Assembly: GCF_019511665.1 (NCBI RefSeq)
Contig: NZ_JAEUAW010000006.1
Coordinates: forward strand, 124,001-188,000
DNA: 64,000 nt
Direction: 5' to 3'
Source: Microbacterium jejuense
GTDB taxonomy: Bacteria; Actinomycetota; Actinomycetes; Actinomycetales; Microbacteriaceae
Part shown: piece after piece, positions 23,680-32,773 of the stretch
Numbering within the stretch: position 1 is the stretch's first letter
Layout: each line of letters starts with the position of its first letter
Translations under genes and position numbers: made by a program
Notes under the pieces: model-generated
Database searches by the model: none
The model's input: the letters and a program-made list of their open reading frames with translations, nothing else
Told to the model about the DNA's origin: nothing

Positions 23680-25529
23680 GCACCGCAACCGTCACCGAGC
23701 AGCCTGAGGCTCCCGTGGCACCCGCGACGACGGCCGGGCGCGACAAGCCCCTCGGCGGTCGCTTCATCGGCGCCACCGCGAACTACATCGACGAGCGCAC
23801 GAGCCTCTCGGGCTTCGTCAAGGAGCTCGGCCGCAAGATCTTCCCCGACCACTGGTCGTTCATGCTCGGCGAGATCGCCCTGTGGGCCTTCGTCGTCGTC
23901 CTGCTGTCGGGCACCTTCCTGACGTTCTTCTTCCAGGCGTCGATGGTCGAGACCCACTACAACGGCGCGTTCCTGCCGATGCGCGGCATCGAGATGTCGG
24001 CGGCCATGTCGTCGACCCTCAACATCTCGTTCGACATCCGCGGCGGTCTGCTCGTCCGTCAGATGCACCACTGGGCCGCGCTCGTGTTCGTCGCCGGCAT
24101 CGGCGTGCACATGCTCCGCGTGTTCTTCACCGGCGCGTTCCGCAAGCCCCGCGAGCTCAACTGGGTGGTCGGCTTCATCCTGTTCATCCTCGCGATGGCC
24201 GAGGGCTTCACCGGCTACTCGCTCCCCGACGACGTCCTGTCGGGCAACGGCCTGCGCATCATCGACGGCATGGTCAAGGGCATCCCGCTGATCGGCACGT
24301 GGACCTCGTTCCTGCTCTTCGGCGGCGAGTTCCCCGGCACCGCGATCGTCGGGCGCCTCTACACGCTGCACATCCTGCTGCTGCCGGCGATCCTCGTCGG
24401 GCTGCTGGTGGTCCACCTCATGCTGATGGTGATCAACAAGCACACGCAGTTCGGCGGCGCCGGCCGCACCAACAGCGTCGTCGTCGGCTACCCGATGATG
24501 CCGGTGTACATGTCGAAGATGGGCGGCTTCCTGTTCATCACGTTCGGCGTCATCGTGCTGATCGCCTCGCTGTTCACGATCAACCCGATCTGGAACTACG
24601 GTCCGTACGACCCGTCCCCCGTCTCGGCCGGTACCCAGCCCGACTGGTACATCGGCTTCGCGGACGGCATGCTGCGCCTCATCCCGCCGGGATGGGAGGT
24701 CGTGTTCCTCGACCGCACCTGGTCGTTCAACATCCTGGTGCCGCTCGGCGTCATCGGCATCTTCATCATCCTCGTCCTGATCTACCCCTTCATCGAGGCG
24801 TGGGTCACGGGCGACAAGCGTGAGCACCACATCGCCCAGCGCCCGCGCAACGCGGCCACGCGCACGGCGATCGGCGCCGCGGGTGTGACGATGTACGCGG
24901 TCATGTGGGCGGCGGCGTCGTCCGACATCATCGCGACCCACTTCTGGCTGACGATGGAGGGTGTCATCCACACGCTCCAGGCGCTGCTGATCCTGGGCCC
25001 GATCATCGCCTACTTCGTCACGAAGCGCATCTGCATCGCGCTGCAGAAGAAGGACCGCGAGATCGCGCTCCACGGCTACGAGTCGGGTCGCATCGTCCGC
25101 CTTCCCGGCGGCGAGTTCATCGAGGTGCACCAGCCGGTCGACGAGTACGAGCGCTTCAAGCTGGCCGACTTCGACACGTACGAGCCGCTGGTCGTGCGTC
25201 CGAACGCCAAGGGGCGCATCCCGTGGCACGAGAACTTCCGCGCGTCGATCTCGCGGTGGTTCTTCGAGGACCGCCTGACCCCCGTCACCCAGTCCGAGCT
25301 CGATGCGGCGCTGGCGCACCAGCACCACGATCTCGACCACATGGCGGCGGAAGAGGACCTGGAGCTGCAGGGCGCTCACGAGCGCGCCGGAGTCCCCGAC
25401 GCCCCGCACACGCCGATCGACGACGGCCACAACTCCGAGACGGCCGTCCGTCCCTCGAACGTGATCGTCCCCGAGCCCGAGCCGGGTTCGAAGGCGCCGA
25501 AGAACCGCGAGAAGGAGTCCGACCAGTAA
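23676..25529 (+). CDS. qcrB: Cytochrome b subunit of the bc1 complex
   Basis: The product has 617 residues from a TTG that overlaps the qcrA stop (TTGA); no better start exists in this frame before the first helix. Heme-ligating histidines lie in VRQMHHWAALVFVAGIGVHMLRVFF and in RLYTLHILLLPAILVGLLVVHL. The Qo-site motif is PDWY in GTQPDWYIGFADG. About nine helices are present, then a long polar C-terminal extension typical of actinobacterial QcrB. It is the quinol-oxidising core of the supercomplex and the last gene of the operon. Confidence 0.96.
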   Translation: MSTATVTEQPEAPVAPATTAGRDKPLGGRFIGATANYIDERTSLSGFVKELGRKIFPDHWSFMLGEIALWAFVVVLLSGTFLTFFFQASMVETHYNGAFLPMRGIEMSAAMSSTLNISFDIRGGLLVRQMHHWAALVFVAGIGVHMLRVFFTGAFRKPRELNWVVGFILFILAMAEGFTGYSLPDDVLSGNGLRIIDGMVKGIPLIGTWTSFLLFGGEFPGTAIVGRLYTLHILLLPAILVGLLVVHLMLMVINKHTQFGGAGRTNSVVVGYPMMPVYMSKMGGFLFITFGVIVLIASLFTINPIWNYGPYDPSPVSAGTQPDWYIGFADGMLRLIPPGWEVVFLDRTWSFNILVPLGVIGIFIILVLIYPFIEAWVTGDKREHHIAQRPRNAATRTAIGAAGVTMYAVMWAAASSDIIATHFWLTMEGVIHTLQALLILGPIIAYFVTKRICIALQKKDREIALHGYESGRIVRLPGGEFIEVHQPVDEYERFKLADFDTYEPLVVRPNAKGRIPWHENFRASISRWFFEDRLTPVTQSELDAALAHQHHDLDHMAAEEDLELQGAHERAGVPDAPHTPIDDGHNSETAVRPSNVIVPEPEPGSKAPKNREKESDQ

Positions 25530-25547
25530 GGTCGCACGGCTTCGCCG

Positions 25548-25592
25548 ACGGATGCCTCGGCACGATCCCTCCGATCGTGCCGAGGCATCCGT
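25548..25592 (+). terminator. Strong intrinsic terminator after qcrB
   Basis: A perfect 20-bp stem (25548-25567 with 25573-25592) with the 5-base loop CCTCC is followed by CTTT. It lies 19 bases after the qcrB stop and is the longest perfect stem in the window. Confidence 0.85.
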
Positions 25593-25692
25593 CTTTCGGC
25601 GTGATCTCGAAGGGCGCGTCCGTTCGCCCATGTCGGCAGGAATCCGCCGGAGTCTGTCACCGTCTCAGGCCGGGAGCGCCCACGGCCGGCCG

Positions 25693-25698
25693 TACTGT
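25693..25698 (+). promoter_or_regulatory. -10 box TACTGT, leaderless
   Basis: TANNNT match 6 bases before the ATG of the rhodanese gene. Confidence 0.55.
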
Positions 25699-25704
25699 GG
25701 ATCC

Positions 25705-26124
25705 ATGATCGACGCACTCTCCTACTTCTCCACGAAGCTCGCCCTCGAGACCGACGCCTCTGACGTGTACGCCGCACAGAAGGCCGGTGAAGCGTTCGTC
25801 CTCGTCGACGTGCGCGGGGACGAGGCGTGGGCCCAGGGACGCGTCCAGGGCGCCGTGCACATGCCCTACCGCGACATCGCTGAGCGGGCGCCTCGTGAGA
25901 TCCCGGCCGGCACGCCCGTGGTCGTCTACTGCTGGAGCCCCGGCTGCAATGCCGGTGCGAAGGGCGCCGTCGAGTTCGCAAAGCTCGGATACGCCGTGCG
26001 CGAGATGATCGGCGGGTACGAGTACTGGGTGCGTGAGGGGCAGCCGACCGAGAACGACGAAGGACCTCTCCCCCGCGTGTTCGACGCGCAGGTCATGGTC
26101 GTACGCACACCCGTGGCCGGCTGA
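25705..26124 (+). CDS. Rhodanese-like sulfurtransferase
   Basis: The product has 139 residues and a single rhodanese domain. The core is FVLVDVRGDEAWAQGRVQGA followed by HMPYRDI. The active-site loop is VVVYCWSPGCNAG with the catalytic Cys present near residue 75. The C-terminal part has GYAVREMIGGYEYWVREG. Single-domain rhodaneses move sulfane sulfur, but the donor and acceptor are not known. It lies downstream of the qcr terminator and has its own start signal. It converges with the phosphatase gene. Confidence 0.9.
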   Translation: MIDALSYFSTKLALETDASDVYAAQKAGEAFVLVDVRGDEAWAQGRVQGAVHMPYRDIAERAPREIPAGTPVVVYCWSPGCNAGAKGAVEFAKLGYAVREMIGGYEYWVREGQPTENDEGPLPRVFDAQVMVVRTPVAG

Positions 26125-26131
26125 GCGGCAC

Positions 26132-26938
26132 CTACGCGCTGTCCAGACCCTCCATGAACCGCTCGGCCGCGGCGCCGTAGAACGCCGCCTGCGCGCGTCC
26201 GCGGCCGTCGTCCTCCGCCGTGACGACGTCGCACACCACGGCGGTCACGTTGTCGCGGGTGCCGGCCTCCAGCGCGAGCGCGACGCAGGCCTCCGCGGCC
26301 GCTTCGGGTCGCGCGTGGCTCAGTAGACGCACGCGGATCTCGTCGTCCGGCACGTAGTCGCTCAGCCCATCGCTGTACAGCAGCCATCGGTCCCCGACGA
26401 CGGGCTCATGCGTCGCGACCGCGGCGACGTCTCTGTCGGAGCCGCTGAGCGACGCCGTGATGATGTTCCGGCGCGGGTGCGAGCCGGCGTCCGCCAGCGA
26501 CACGATGCCGTTGTCGACCAGCGCCTGCACGAGCGAGTCATCACGGCTCACCTGTGCCAGTACGCCGCCGCTCAGCCGATAGGCGCGCGAGTCGCCGGTG
26601 TGCGCCAGCAGCAGCTCGTCGCGCGACGAGAAGAACAGGCCGGTGAACGTCGTCGCCATTCCGTGCAGCGACGGATCCCGCTCGACGTGCGCGCGCAGGT
26701 CCCAGTTCGCCTCGCGGACGATGATGCCGAGCCGCTCCGGCTCGAGCCGGTCCGGGCGCCCGGCCGCGATCCGATGGACGAGTGCGGCCGACGCCAGGTC
26801 TCCCGCCGGCCCGCCGCCGACCCCGTCGGCGACAGCGGCTCCCCACGAAGCCGTGAAGGCGGCATCCTGATTCACCTTCCGGTGAGGGCCGGTGTCGGAA
26901 TGGGCGGCGGCGCGCAGACGAATCCGGGGGCCCGTCAC
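26132..26938 (-). CDS. PP2C-family protein phosphatase
   Basis: The product has 268 residues. Metal-binding and catalytic motifs of PPM phosphatases are in order: HSDTGPHRKVNQDA, AAVADGVGGGPAGDLAS, LLLAHTGDSRAYRL, LLYSDGLSDYVPDD and TRDNVTAVVCD. It probably removes phosphate from Ser/Thr of proteins phosphorylated by PknA/B-type kinases, none of which is in the window. The GTG at 26938 falls in the loop of the hairpin at 26923-26953 and has no ribosome site. The true start is therefore uncertain, although the first motif begins only about 14 residues later. Confidence 0.9.
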   Translation of the reverse strand: MTGPRIRLRAAAHSDTGPHRKVNQDAAFTASWGAAVADGVGGGPAGDLASAALVHRIAAGRPDRLEPERLGIIVREANWDLRAHVERDPSLHGMATTFTGLFFSSRDELLLAHTGDSRAYRLSGGVLAQVSRDDSLVQALVDNGIVSLADAGSHPRRNIITASLSGSDRDVAAVATHEPVVGDRWLLYSDGLSDYVPDDEIRVRLLSHARPEAAAEACVALALEAGTRDNVTAVVCDVVTAEDDGRGRAQAAFYGAAAERFMEGLDSA

Positions 26939-26953
26939 GGACGGACCCCCGGA
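26923..26953 (-). terminator. Hairpin terminator after ctaF, overlapping the phosphatase start
   Basis: 26923-26935 pairs with 26941-26953 with one mismatch (26931/26945). It lies 41-71 bases after the ctaF stop. The loop contains the GTG start of the PP2C gene. Confidence 0.6.
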
Positions 26954-26993
26954 ATCACGGGGTGCAGCAGCATGCAGCTCGTCTGCGGGCCGC

Positions 26994-27428
26994 TCAGCGG
27001 GCGAAGTACCCGCGGTAGTACTCGTACACCCAGCCGACGATGGCGACCACGAAGACGCCGATGCCGATGGGCATGAGCCACGTGCCGACGGCCAGCCCGA
27101 TCATGCCGAGCGCGGCCGAGAAAGCCAGGACGATGGGCCACCACGACCACGGGCTGAACTCGCCCAGCTCGGGGTCGCCGTCATCGATGTCGGCCGTGAG
27201 GACGTCCTCGGGCAGCTCGCCGCCCTGCGCCTTGTGCACGCGGCCGATGTAGAACGCGATCAGGGCGCCCATGAAGGCAGTGAACAGCAGCGCGACGCTG
27301 CCGACCCACTCGATGGCGTGGTACCACTCGCGGTCGGGGTGGGCGATGATGTTCCACGTGGTGTAGACCGCCGCGACGAGCAGGAAGAAGCCCGACAGCA
27401 GCCACCAGAGTCCGGTGTTGGTGCGCAC
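26994..27428 (-). CDS. ctaF: Cytochrome c oxidase subunit IV, actinobacterial type
   Basis: The product has 144 residues. Two N-terminal helices (about 8-28 and 40-63) and a C-terminal hydrophobic pair (about 100-135) flank a hydrophilic loop, ELGEFSPWSWWPI, which is diagnostic of the actinobacterial CtaF family. It is a small structural subunit of the aa3 oxidase. GTG start, directly abutting the TAA of ctaD. Third gene of the ctaC-ctaD-ctaF operon. Confidence 0.95.
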   Translation of the reverse strand: MRTNTGLWWLLSGFFLLVAAVYTTWNIIAHPDREWYHAIEWVGSVALLFTAFMGALIAFYIGRVHKAQGGELPEDVLTADIDDGDPELGEFSPWSWWPIVLAFSAALGMIGLAVGTWLMPIGIGVFVVAIVGWVYEYYRGYFAR

Positions 27429-29156
27429 TTACTTGACCTCTCCCTCGGCCCCGACGAGAACCGGCGACTCGGCGGCCTCCGGGTGGTTCAGGTCGAACGC
27501 GGGCCGCTCGCTGCGGATGCGGGGAATCGACGTGAAGTTGTGACGCGGCGGCGGGCAGGACGTCGCCCACTCGAGCGATGCACCGTAGCCCCACGGGTCG
27601 TTGACCGTGACCTTCGGCGCCTTGCGCGCCGTGATCCACACGTTGAACAGGAACGGGATCATCGACGCACCGAGGATGAACGCACCGATCGTCGAGACCT
27701 GGTTCTGCCACGTCCAGCCGTCCGCCTCCGAGTAGTCGGCGTAGCGGCGGACCATGCCGTCCACGCCCAGCCAGTGCTGGATGAGGAACGTCATGTGGAA
27801 GCCGATGAACAGCATCCAGAAGTGCACGTAGCCCAGGCGCTCGTTCAGCATGCGGCCGGTCCACTTGGGCCACCAGAAATAGAAGCCCGCGAACATCGCG
27901 AACACGACGGTGCCGAACACCACGTAGTGGAAGTGCGCGACGACGAAGTACGAGTCCGACAGCGCGAAGTCCAGCGGCGGCGAGGCGAGGATGACACCCG
28001 TCAGACCACCGAAGACGAACGACACGAGGAAGCCGAGTGCGAACACCATCGGCGTCTCGAACGTCACCGAGCCTCGCCAGAGCGTGCCGATCCAGTTGAA
28101 GATCTTCACACCGGTCGGAACCGCGATGAGCATCGTCATGAGGGCGAAGAACGGCAGCAGCACCGCGCCCGTCACGTACATGTGGTGGGCCCACACCGCG
28201 ACCGACAGCGCGGCGATCGCGATCGTCGCGTACACGAGGGTCTTGTAGCCGAAGATCGGCTTGCGGCTGAACACCGGGAAGATCTCGGACACGATGCCGA
28301 AGAACGGCAGCGCGATGATGTACACCTCGGGGTGTCCGAAGAACCAGAAGAGGTGCTGCCACAGCAGGACGCCGCCGTTGGCGGGGTCGTAGATGTGGGC
28401 GCCCAGCACGCGGTCGGCGGCGGCCGCGAGGATCGCGGCGGCGAGCACGGGGAACGCCATCAGGATCAGGATGCTGGTGATCAGCGTGTTCCACGAGAAG
28501 ATCGGCATGCGCCACATCGTCATGCCCGGGGCGCGCATCGTGATGATCGTCGTGATGAAGTTCACCGCGCCGAGGATCGTCCCGAAACCGCTCATGCCGA
28601 GGCCGAGCATCCACAGGTTACCGCCGGCGCCGGGCGAGAACGAGGCATTCGCGAGAGGCTGATAGGCGAACCAGCCGAACGAGGCGGCGCCCTGCGGCGT
28701 GAGGAAGCCGGCGACCGCGATGGTCGAGCCGAACAGGAACAGCCAGAACGCGAAGGCGTTCAGACGCGGGAAGGCGACGTCGGGCGCGCCGATCTGAAGC
28801 GGCAGGATGGCGTTCGCGAAGCCCGCGAACAGCGGCGTCGCGAACATGAGGAGCATGATCGTGCCGTGCATCGTGAACAGCTGGTTGTACTGCTCTTTCG
28901 TCGGCACGATCTGCATGCCGGGCTCGAACAGCTCCGCACGGATGATGAGCGCCATGACCCCTCCGAGGAGGAAGAAGATCACGGACGCGATCAGGTACAT
29001 GTAGCCGATCGTCTTGTGGTCGGTGGACGTGATCCACTTGACGATGATGTTGCCCTTCTGCTCGACGCGCGTCGCGCTGAGCAGAGCCGCCTGCCGCGGG
29101 GGCAGGGTCGTCGGACGCCCCTGGGACGTCTCCTGCAGAGGGAGTGTCGTCGCCAT
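27429..29156 (-). CDS. ctaD: Cytochrome c oxidase subunit I
   Basis: The product has 575 residues. It holds heme a, heme a3 and CuB in about twelve helices. Ligand regions are [30 protein letters not shown] (CuB His and cross-linked Tyr), [10 protein letters not shown], and [14 protein letters not shown]. The K-channel sequence SRKPIFGYK follows FPVF. The start at 29156 shares one base with the ctaC stop. The frame continues upstream only as a shadow of ctaC. Confidence 0.97.
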   Translation of the reverse strand: MATTLPLQETSQGRPTTLPPRQAALLSATRVEQKGNIIVKWITSTDHKTIGYMYLIASVIFFLLGGVMALIIRAELFEPGMQIVPTKEQYNQLFTMHGTIMLLMFATPLFAGFANAILPLQIGAPDVAFPRLNAFAFWLFLFGSTIAVAGFLTPQGAASFGWFAYQPLANASFSPGAGGNLWMLGLGMSGFGTILGAVNFITTIITMRAPGMTMWRMPIFSWNTLITSILILMAFPVLAAAILAAAADRVLGAHIYDPANGGVLLWQHLFWFFGHPEVYIIALPFFGIVSEIFPVFSRKPIFGYKTLVYATIAIAALSVAVWAHHMYVTGAVLLPFFALMTMLIAVPTGVKIFNWIGTLWRGSVTFETPMVFALGFLVSFVFGGLTGVILASPPLDFALSDSYFVVAHFHYVVFGTVVFAMFAGFYFWWPKWTGRMLNERLGYVHFWMLFIGFHMTFLIQHWLGVDGMVRRYADYSEADGWTWQNQVSTIGAFILGASMIPFLFNVWITARKAPKVTVNDPWGYGASLEWATSCPPPRHNFTSIPRIRSERPAFDLNHPEAAESPVLVGAEGEVK

Positions 29157-30055
29157 CAGTGGTCCACCTCTTCCACGTTCTCGTTGACGGAACCGCCCGT
29201 ACCTGGGAGGTTCTGCAGTCTGTCGTAAGCGTCGTTGATGTCGCCCGTCTGGCCGGCCTCGCGCAGCGAGTCGAGGTAGTCCTCGTACTCGGCGTCGCTG
29301 ACGACCTTGACGTTGAACAGCATCATCGAGTGGTAGTCGCCGCAGAGCTCGGCGCACTTGCCGGCGTACGTCCCCTCGCGGGTCGGCGTGAAGGACCAGA
29401 AGTTGTCCTTGCCGATGTACATGTCCTTCTTGTACAGGAAGTCGATGATCCAGAACGAGTGGATGACGTCGCGCGAGGTGAGCTTGATCTTCACCGTCTT
29501 GTCCACCGGCAGGTACAGGGTCGGCAGCTCGTTGACGATGTCGCCCTGGGCGTCGGTCTGCGCCTGGACGCCCATCGACCACACGGTCTCGTCGTCGGTG
29601 GCGCCGTCGTACTGGAAGTCCCAGGCCCACTGCTTGCCGATCGCGGTGATCTCGACATCGGGGTCGTCATACTGCGTCTCGAGGATCGTCTGGTCGCGCG
29701 CCGTGAAGGCGAAGAACCCGACCACGAGGATCAGCGGCACGACCGTGTAGAAGATCTCGATCGGCATGTTGTACCGCAGCTGGACGGGCAGGCCCGTCTG
29801 GCCCTTGCGGCGGCGATACGCGATCGCGGCCCAGCCCATGAGGCCCCACGTGATGACGCCGACGACCAGCAGGACGATCCACGAGTTGACCCACAGACCG
29901 GCGACCATGTCGGTGTGGTTGGTGGCCGGCTGACCGTCTTCGGTGAACCCGGGGAGGAAGCCGTGCAGCTCGGTGGGGGTGCATCCGGCGAGGACTGCAG
30001 CCGTCGCGACCCCGATGGGGAGAACGGCCCAGCGGATACGGCGTTTCGAAGGCAC
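29156..30055 (-). CDS. ctaC: Cytochrome c oxidase subunit II, lipoprotein
   Basis: The product has 299 residues. The N-terminus has a signal with a lipobox, VLAGC, so it should be processed by the lipoprotein signal peptidase encoded at 44868-45674. Two helices follow (about 50-75 and 97-117). The CuA-binding domain ends in [14 protein letters not shown] with the expected Cys, His and Met, and DVIHSFWI upstream. It accepts electrons from QcrC. GTG start with GGAAAGG site; a TAGACT -10 is about 36 bases upstream, so this gene, unlike many neighbours, has a leader. Confidence 0.96.
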   Translation of the reverse strand: MPSKRRIRWAVLPIGVATAAVLAGCTPTELHGFLPGFTEDGQPATNHTDMVAGLWVNSWIVLLVVGVITWGLMGWAAIAYRRRKGQTGLPVQLRYNMPIEIFYTVVPLILVVGFFAFTARDQTILETQYDDPDVEITAIGKQWAWDFQYDGATDDETVWSMGVQAQTDAQGDIVNELPTLYLPVDKTVKIKLTSRDVIHSFWIIDFLYKKDMYIGKDNFWSFTPTREGTYAGKCAELCGDYHSMMLFNVKVVSDAEYEDYLDSLREAGQTGDINDAYDRLQNLPGTGGSVNENVEEVDH

Positions 30056-30090
30056 GGTGCACCTTTCCGATCACGAACAGGACTCCCGCC

Positions 30091-30096
30091 AGTCTA
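30091..30096 (-). promoter_or_regulatory. -10 box TAGACT for ctaCDF operon
   Basis: TANNNT match giving a leader of about 30 bases before the ctaC GTG. No clear -35. Confidence 0.45.
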
Positions 30097-30160
30097 GGGC
30101 AAGCGTCCAGGGGATTCAGGCCATGCGCCCAGGTTGGATCGTGTCGGCGGGCGCGAAAAC

Positions 30161-30198
30161 GGCGGGCCCGAGCGCCATTCGTAGCGCTCGGACCCGCC
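30161..30198 (-). terminator. Intrinsic terminator after erpA
   Basis: A 15-bp stem with one mismatch (30161-30175 with 30184-30198) and an 8-base loop is followed on the minus strand by TTTT at 30160-30157. Confidence 0.75.
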
Positions 30199-30223
30199 GC
30201 AAAAGTTTCGGTTCGCCGGCCGA

Positions 30224-30589
30224 TCAGTGGAAGCTGTCGCCGCAGGCGCAGGAGCCCGCCGCGTTGGGGTTGTCGATCGTGAAACCCTGCTCCGAGATCG
30301 TGTCCTTGAAGTCGATCGTCGCCCCGTCGAGGTACGGGATGCTCATGTCGTCGACGATGACCTCGACGCCGTCGAAGTCGACCGTCTTGTCGCCGTCGAG
30401 GTACCGCTCGTCGAAGTACAGCTGGTAGATCAGGCCGCTGCAGCCGCCGGGCTGGACGGCGACGCGCAGACGCAGGTCGTCGCGGCCCTCCTGCTCCAGC
30501 AGGTTCTTGACCTTGCCCGCGGCGGCGTCGGTCAGCAGAACGCCGTGGTCGCGAGCGGTCTGCTCGGTCGTCAGTGCGGTGTCGGTCAT
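30224..30589 (-). CDS. erpA: Iron-sulfur cluster insertion protein, HesB/ErpA type
   Basis: The product has 121 residues. The three conserved cysteines of A-type carriers are in QPGGCSGL (about residue 50) and GSCACGDSFH at the C-terminus, and DFKDTISEQGFTIDNPNA is typical. It delivers Fe-S clusters to apoproteins, possibly including the Rieske subunit encoded nearby (inference). A strong GGAGGAG site precedes the ATG. It is a single-gene unit between its own -10 (30663-30668) and a terminator. Confidence 0.93.
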   Translation of the reverse strand: MTDTALTTEQTARDHGVLLTDAAAGKVKNLLEQEGRDDLRLRVAVQPGGCSGLIYQLYFDERYLDGDKTVDFDGVEVIVDDMSIPYLDGATIDFKDTISEQGFTIDNPNAAGSCACGDSFH

Positions 30590-30662
30590 GGCACTCCTCC
30601 GGACGGGCCGCCCTGGTCTCACGTCTTGCTCGTTCGTCCACTGCCGGCGGCGGGATGCCTCG

Positions 30663-30668
30663 ATTCTA
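30663..30668 (-). promoter_or_regulatory. -10 box TAGAAT for erpA
   Basis: TANNNT match about 75 bases before the erpA ATG, giving a leader with a normal ribosome site. Confidence 0.4.
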
Positions 30669-30705
30669 CGCGCGCCCGCCGCCGGAAGGCTCGGAACGAG
30701 CCGGA

Positions 30706-32106
30706 TCAGGCCTCCGCCGCCCGAGCGTCGAGCTTCTCGAGCAGGAGCGCCTCCGACAGCACGGCGTTGCGGAACGTGTCGAGGTGCAGCGATTCGTTGG
30801 GGCTGTGCGCCCGCGCGTGCGGGTCCTCCACACCGGTCACCAGGATCTGCGCACCCGGGAACTCGCGGACCAGATCCGCGATGAACGGGATGGATCCCCC
30901 GACGCCGATGTCGACCGACTCGACGCCGTATCCCTCGTGCAGCGCCTCGCGCGCGGCTTCGACGGCCCAGCCCGACGTGTCGACGAGGAACGGGTCGCCG
31001 TAGTCCTGGTCGCTGAACTCCAGCTGCGCCCCGAACGGCGCGTGCCGGCGCAGGTGCTCCTCGATGGCCGCGTATGCGTCGCGTGCCGACTGGCCGGGTG
31101 CGACGCGGGCGCTGATGACCACCGCGATCTCGGGGCTCAGCGTGTTGGACGCGTTGACCACGCTCGGCGCATCGATGCCCGTCACGGTGATGGACGGCTT
31201 GTTCCAGATGCGGCTGAGGATCGTGCCGCTTCCGGCCGGCGAGACCCCGGCGGGAAGCCCGGCCTCGTCGCGCAGCGTGTCTTCGCTGTACTCCGGCGTG
31301 ACGGCATCCCGTTCGGTCATGCCGGCCACCGCCACCGCACCCGTGTCGTCCCACAACGTCGAGAGCAGCTTGAGCGTCGCCATCATGGCGTCGGGCACCG
31401 CGCCGCCGAACATGCCCGAGTGAGAGGCGTGCTCGAGCGTGCGCACACGGAGCGTGAAGCGCGTGTTGCCGCGGAGCGACACCGTCAAGGCGGGCGTCTT
31501 GTCGTCCCAGTTGCCGGAGTCGGCCACCACGATGACGTCGGCGCGCAGCGCGTCGGCGTTGTCGGACAGGAACTGGGCGAACGACCGGGAGCCCGCCTCC
31601 TCCTCGCCCTCGAAGAACAGCGCGACACCGAGATCGAAGTCCGCGCCGAGCGCCGACTTCAGCGCGCGGAGCGCGGCGATGTGCGCCATGATGCCCGCCT
31701 TGTCGTCGGCGGCGCCGCGGCCGTACAGACGTCCGTCGCGCACCGTCGGCTCGAAGGGCGGCGAGTCCCACAGCGCCTCGTCGCCGACGGGCTGCACGTC
31801 GTGGTGCGCGTAGAGCAGGATCGTCGGCGCTCCGTTGCGCGCCGCCCGCGTCGCGAGCACGGCGGGGTTGCCCTGCTCCCCCGTCTCGGGGATCGCGGCC
31901 GTGCGGATCTCGACGGTCTCGAACAGTCCGGTGTCGCGCACCAGCTCGGCGACCGCCTCGGCGCTGCGCTGCACCTGCGACGGGTCGAAGCCGGGGAACG
32001 CGACCGACGGGATGCGCACCAGGGCGCCGAGATCGGCGAGGGCGGAAGGGATGCCGGAGGCCGCGGCTTCACGCACAGCCTCCTGTCGGGTGAGCTCAGA
32101 GGTCAT
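30706..32106 (-). CDS. M20-family dipeptidase
   Basis: The product has 466 residues. Zinc ligands and catalytic residues of M20 peptidases are present: LLYAHHDVQP, LYGRGAADDKAG, FFEGEEEAGSRSF, VVADSGNW near residue 195 and a final His region ARAHSPNESLHL. The dimerisation lid domain lies between about residues 210 and 325. Likely substrates are dipeptides. The start MTSEL at 32106 is chosen over one 7 codons upstream because TAAGAT sits 7 bases before it. Confidence 0.9.
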   Translation of the reverse strand: MTSELTRQEAVREAAASGIPSALADLGALVRIPSVAFPGFDPSQVQRSAEAVAELVRDTGLFETVEIRTAAIPETGEQGNPAVLATRAARNGAPTILLYAHHDVQPVGDEALWDSPPFEPTVRDGRLYGRGAADDKAGIMAHIAALRALKSALGADFDLGVALFFEGEEEAGSRSFAQFLSDNADALRADVIVVADSGNWDDKTPALTVSLRGNTRFTLRVRTLEHASHSGMFGGAVPDAMMATLKLLSTLWDDTGAVAVAGMTERDAVTPEYSEDTLRDEAGLPAGVSPAGSGTILSRIWNKPSITVTGIDAPSVVNASNTLSPEIAVVISARVAPGQSARDAYAAIEEHLRRHAPFGAQLEFSDQDYGDPFLVDTSGWAVEAAREALHEGYGVESVDIGVGGSIPFIADLVREFPGAQILVTGVEDPHARAHSPNESLHLDTFRNAVLSEALLLEKLDARAAEA

Positions 32107-32111
32107 GCGGG

Positions 32112-32119
32112 TAATCTTA
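32112..32119. promoter_or_regulatory. Overlapping divergent -10 boxes
   Basis: TAAGAT on minus (32119-32114) is 7 bases before the peptidase ATG. TAATCT on plus (32112-32117) lies 37 bases before the DUF3043 GTG. The two boxes share four base pairs, so the two genes could compete for polymerase. Confidence 0.45.
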
Positions 32120-32154
32120 AGGGGCACCCTTCTTTCACATCCCGAGGATCATCC

Positions 32155-32754
32155 GTGGCCAAGAACTCCGCACCCGCGCCGAACGACGCCCCCTCCGAGG
32201 GCACCGTGCTCAATGGTGGGGGTGGGCTCAACGGCGCACCCGCCGGCAAGGGCCGCGCCACCCCGAGTCGAGCCGAGCAGGAGGCAGCGCGCAAGCGCCC
32301 TCTGGTGCCCGACACCAAGGAGGCCAAGGCTCGGGCCAAGGCCGACCTCGCCTCGCAGCGCGAGAAGGCCCGCATCGGGATGGCCAACGGCGATCCGCGC
32401 TACCTGCCCGCGCGCGATCAGGGCGCGCAGCGCAAGTTCACGCGCGACTGGGTCGATGCCGGATGGCACCTCGGCGAGATCGTGATGCCGGCGATGGTGC
32501 TCGTGATCCTGGCGACCTTCGTCAACATCCCCGCGCTGCAGTTCTACGCGTTCGTGGGCCTGTGGATCTTCATCGTGTTCGTCGTCATCGACATGATCCT
32601 CACGTCGATCCTCGTCAAGCGCGCCGTCAAGAAGAAGTTCGGCGCCGACAAGATGGAGAAGGGCCTCGGCTGGTACGCCGCGATGCGCACCGTGCAGATG
32701 CGGTTCCTGCGCCTCCCGAAGCCCCAGGTCAAGCGCGGCCAGAAGCCGGCCTGA
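32155..32754 (+). CDS. DUF3043 membrane protein
   Basis: The product has 199 residues. A low-complexity Gly/Pro/Ala N-terminus (1-50) is followed by the charged block KEAKARAKADLASQREKARI and ARDQGAQRKFTRDWVDAGWH. Two hydrophobic helices (about 110-150) follow. VKRAVKKKFG and GLGWYAAMRTVQMRFLRLPK finish it. These conserved blocks define the actinobacterial DUF3043 family, whose function is unknown. GTG start with a weak GAGGAT site. Confidence 0.88.
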   Translation: MAKNSAPAPNDAPSEGTVLNGGGGLNGAPAGKGRATPSRAEQEAARKRPLVPDTKEAKARAKADLASQREKARIGMANGDPRYLPARDQGAQRKFTRDWVDAGWHLGEIVMPAMVLVILATFVNIPALQFYAFVGLWIFIVFVVIDMILTSILVKRAVKKKFGADKMEKGLGWYAAMRTVQMRFLRLPKPQVKRGQKPA

Positions 32755-32773
32755 CTCCCCCGCAGTCGCGGGC

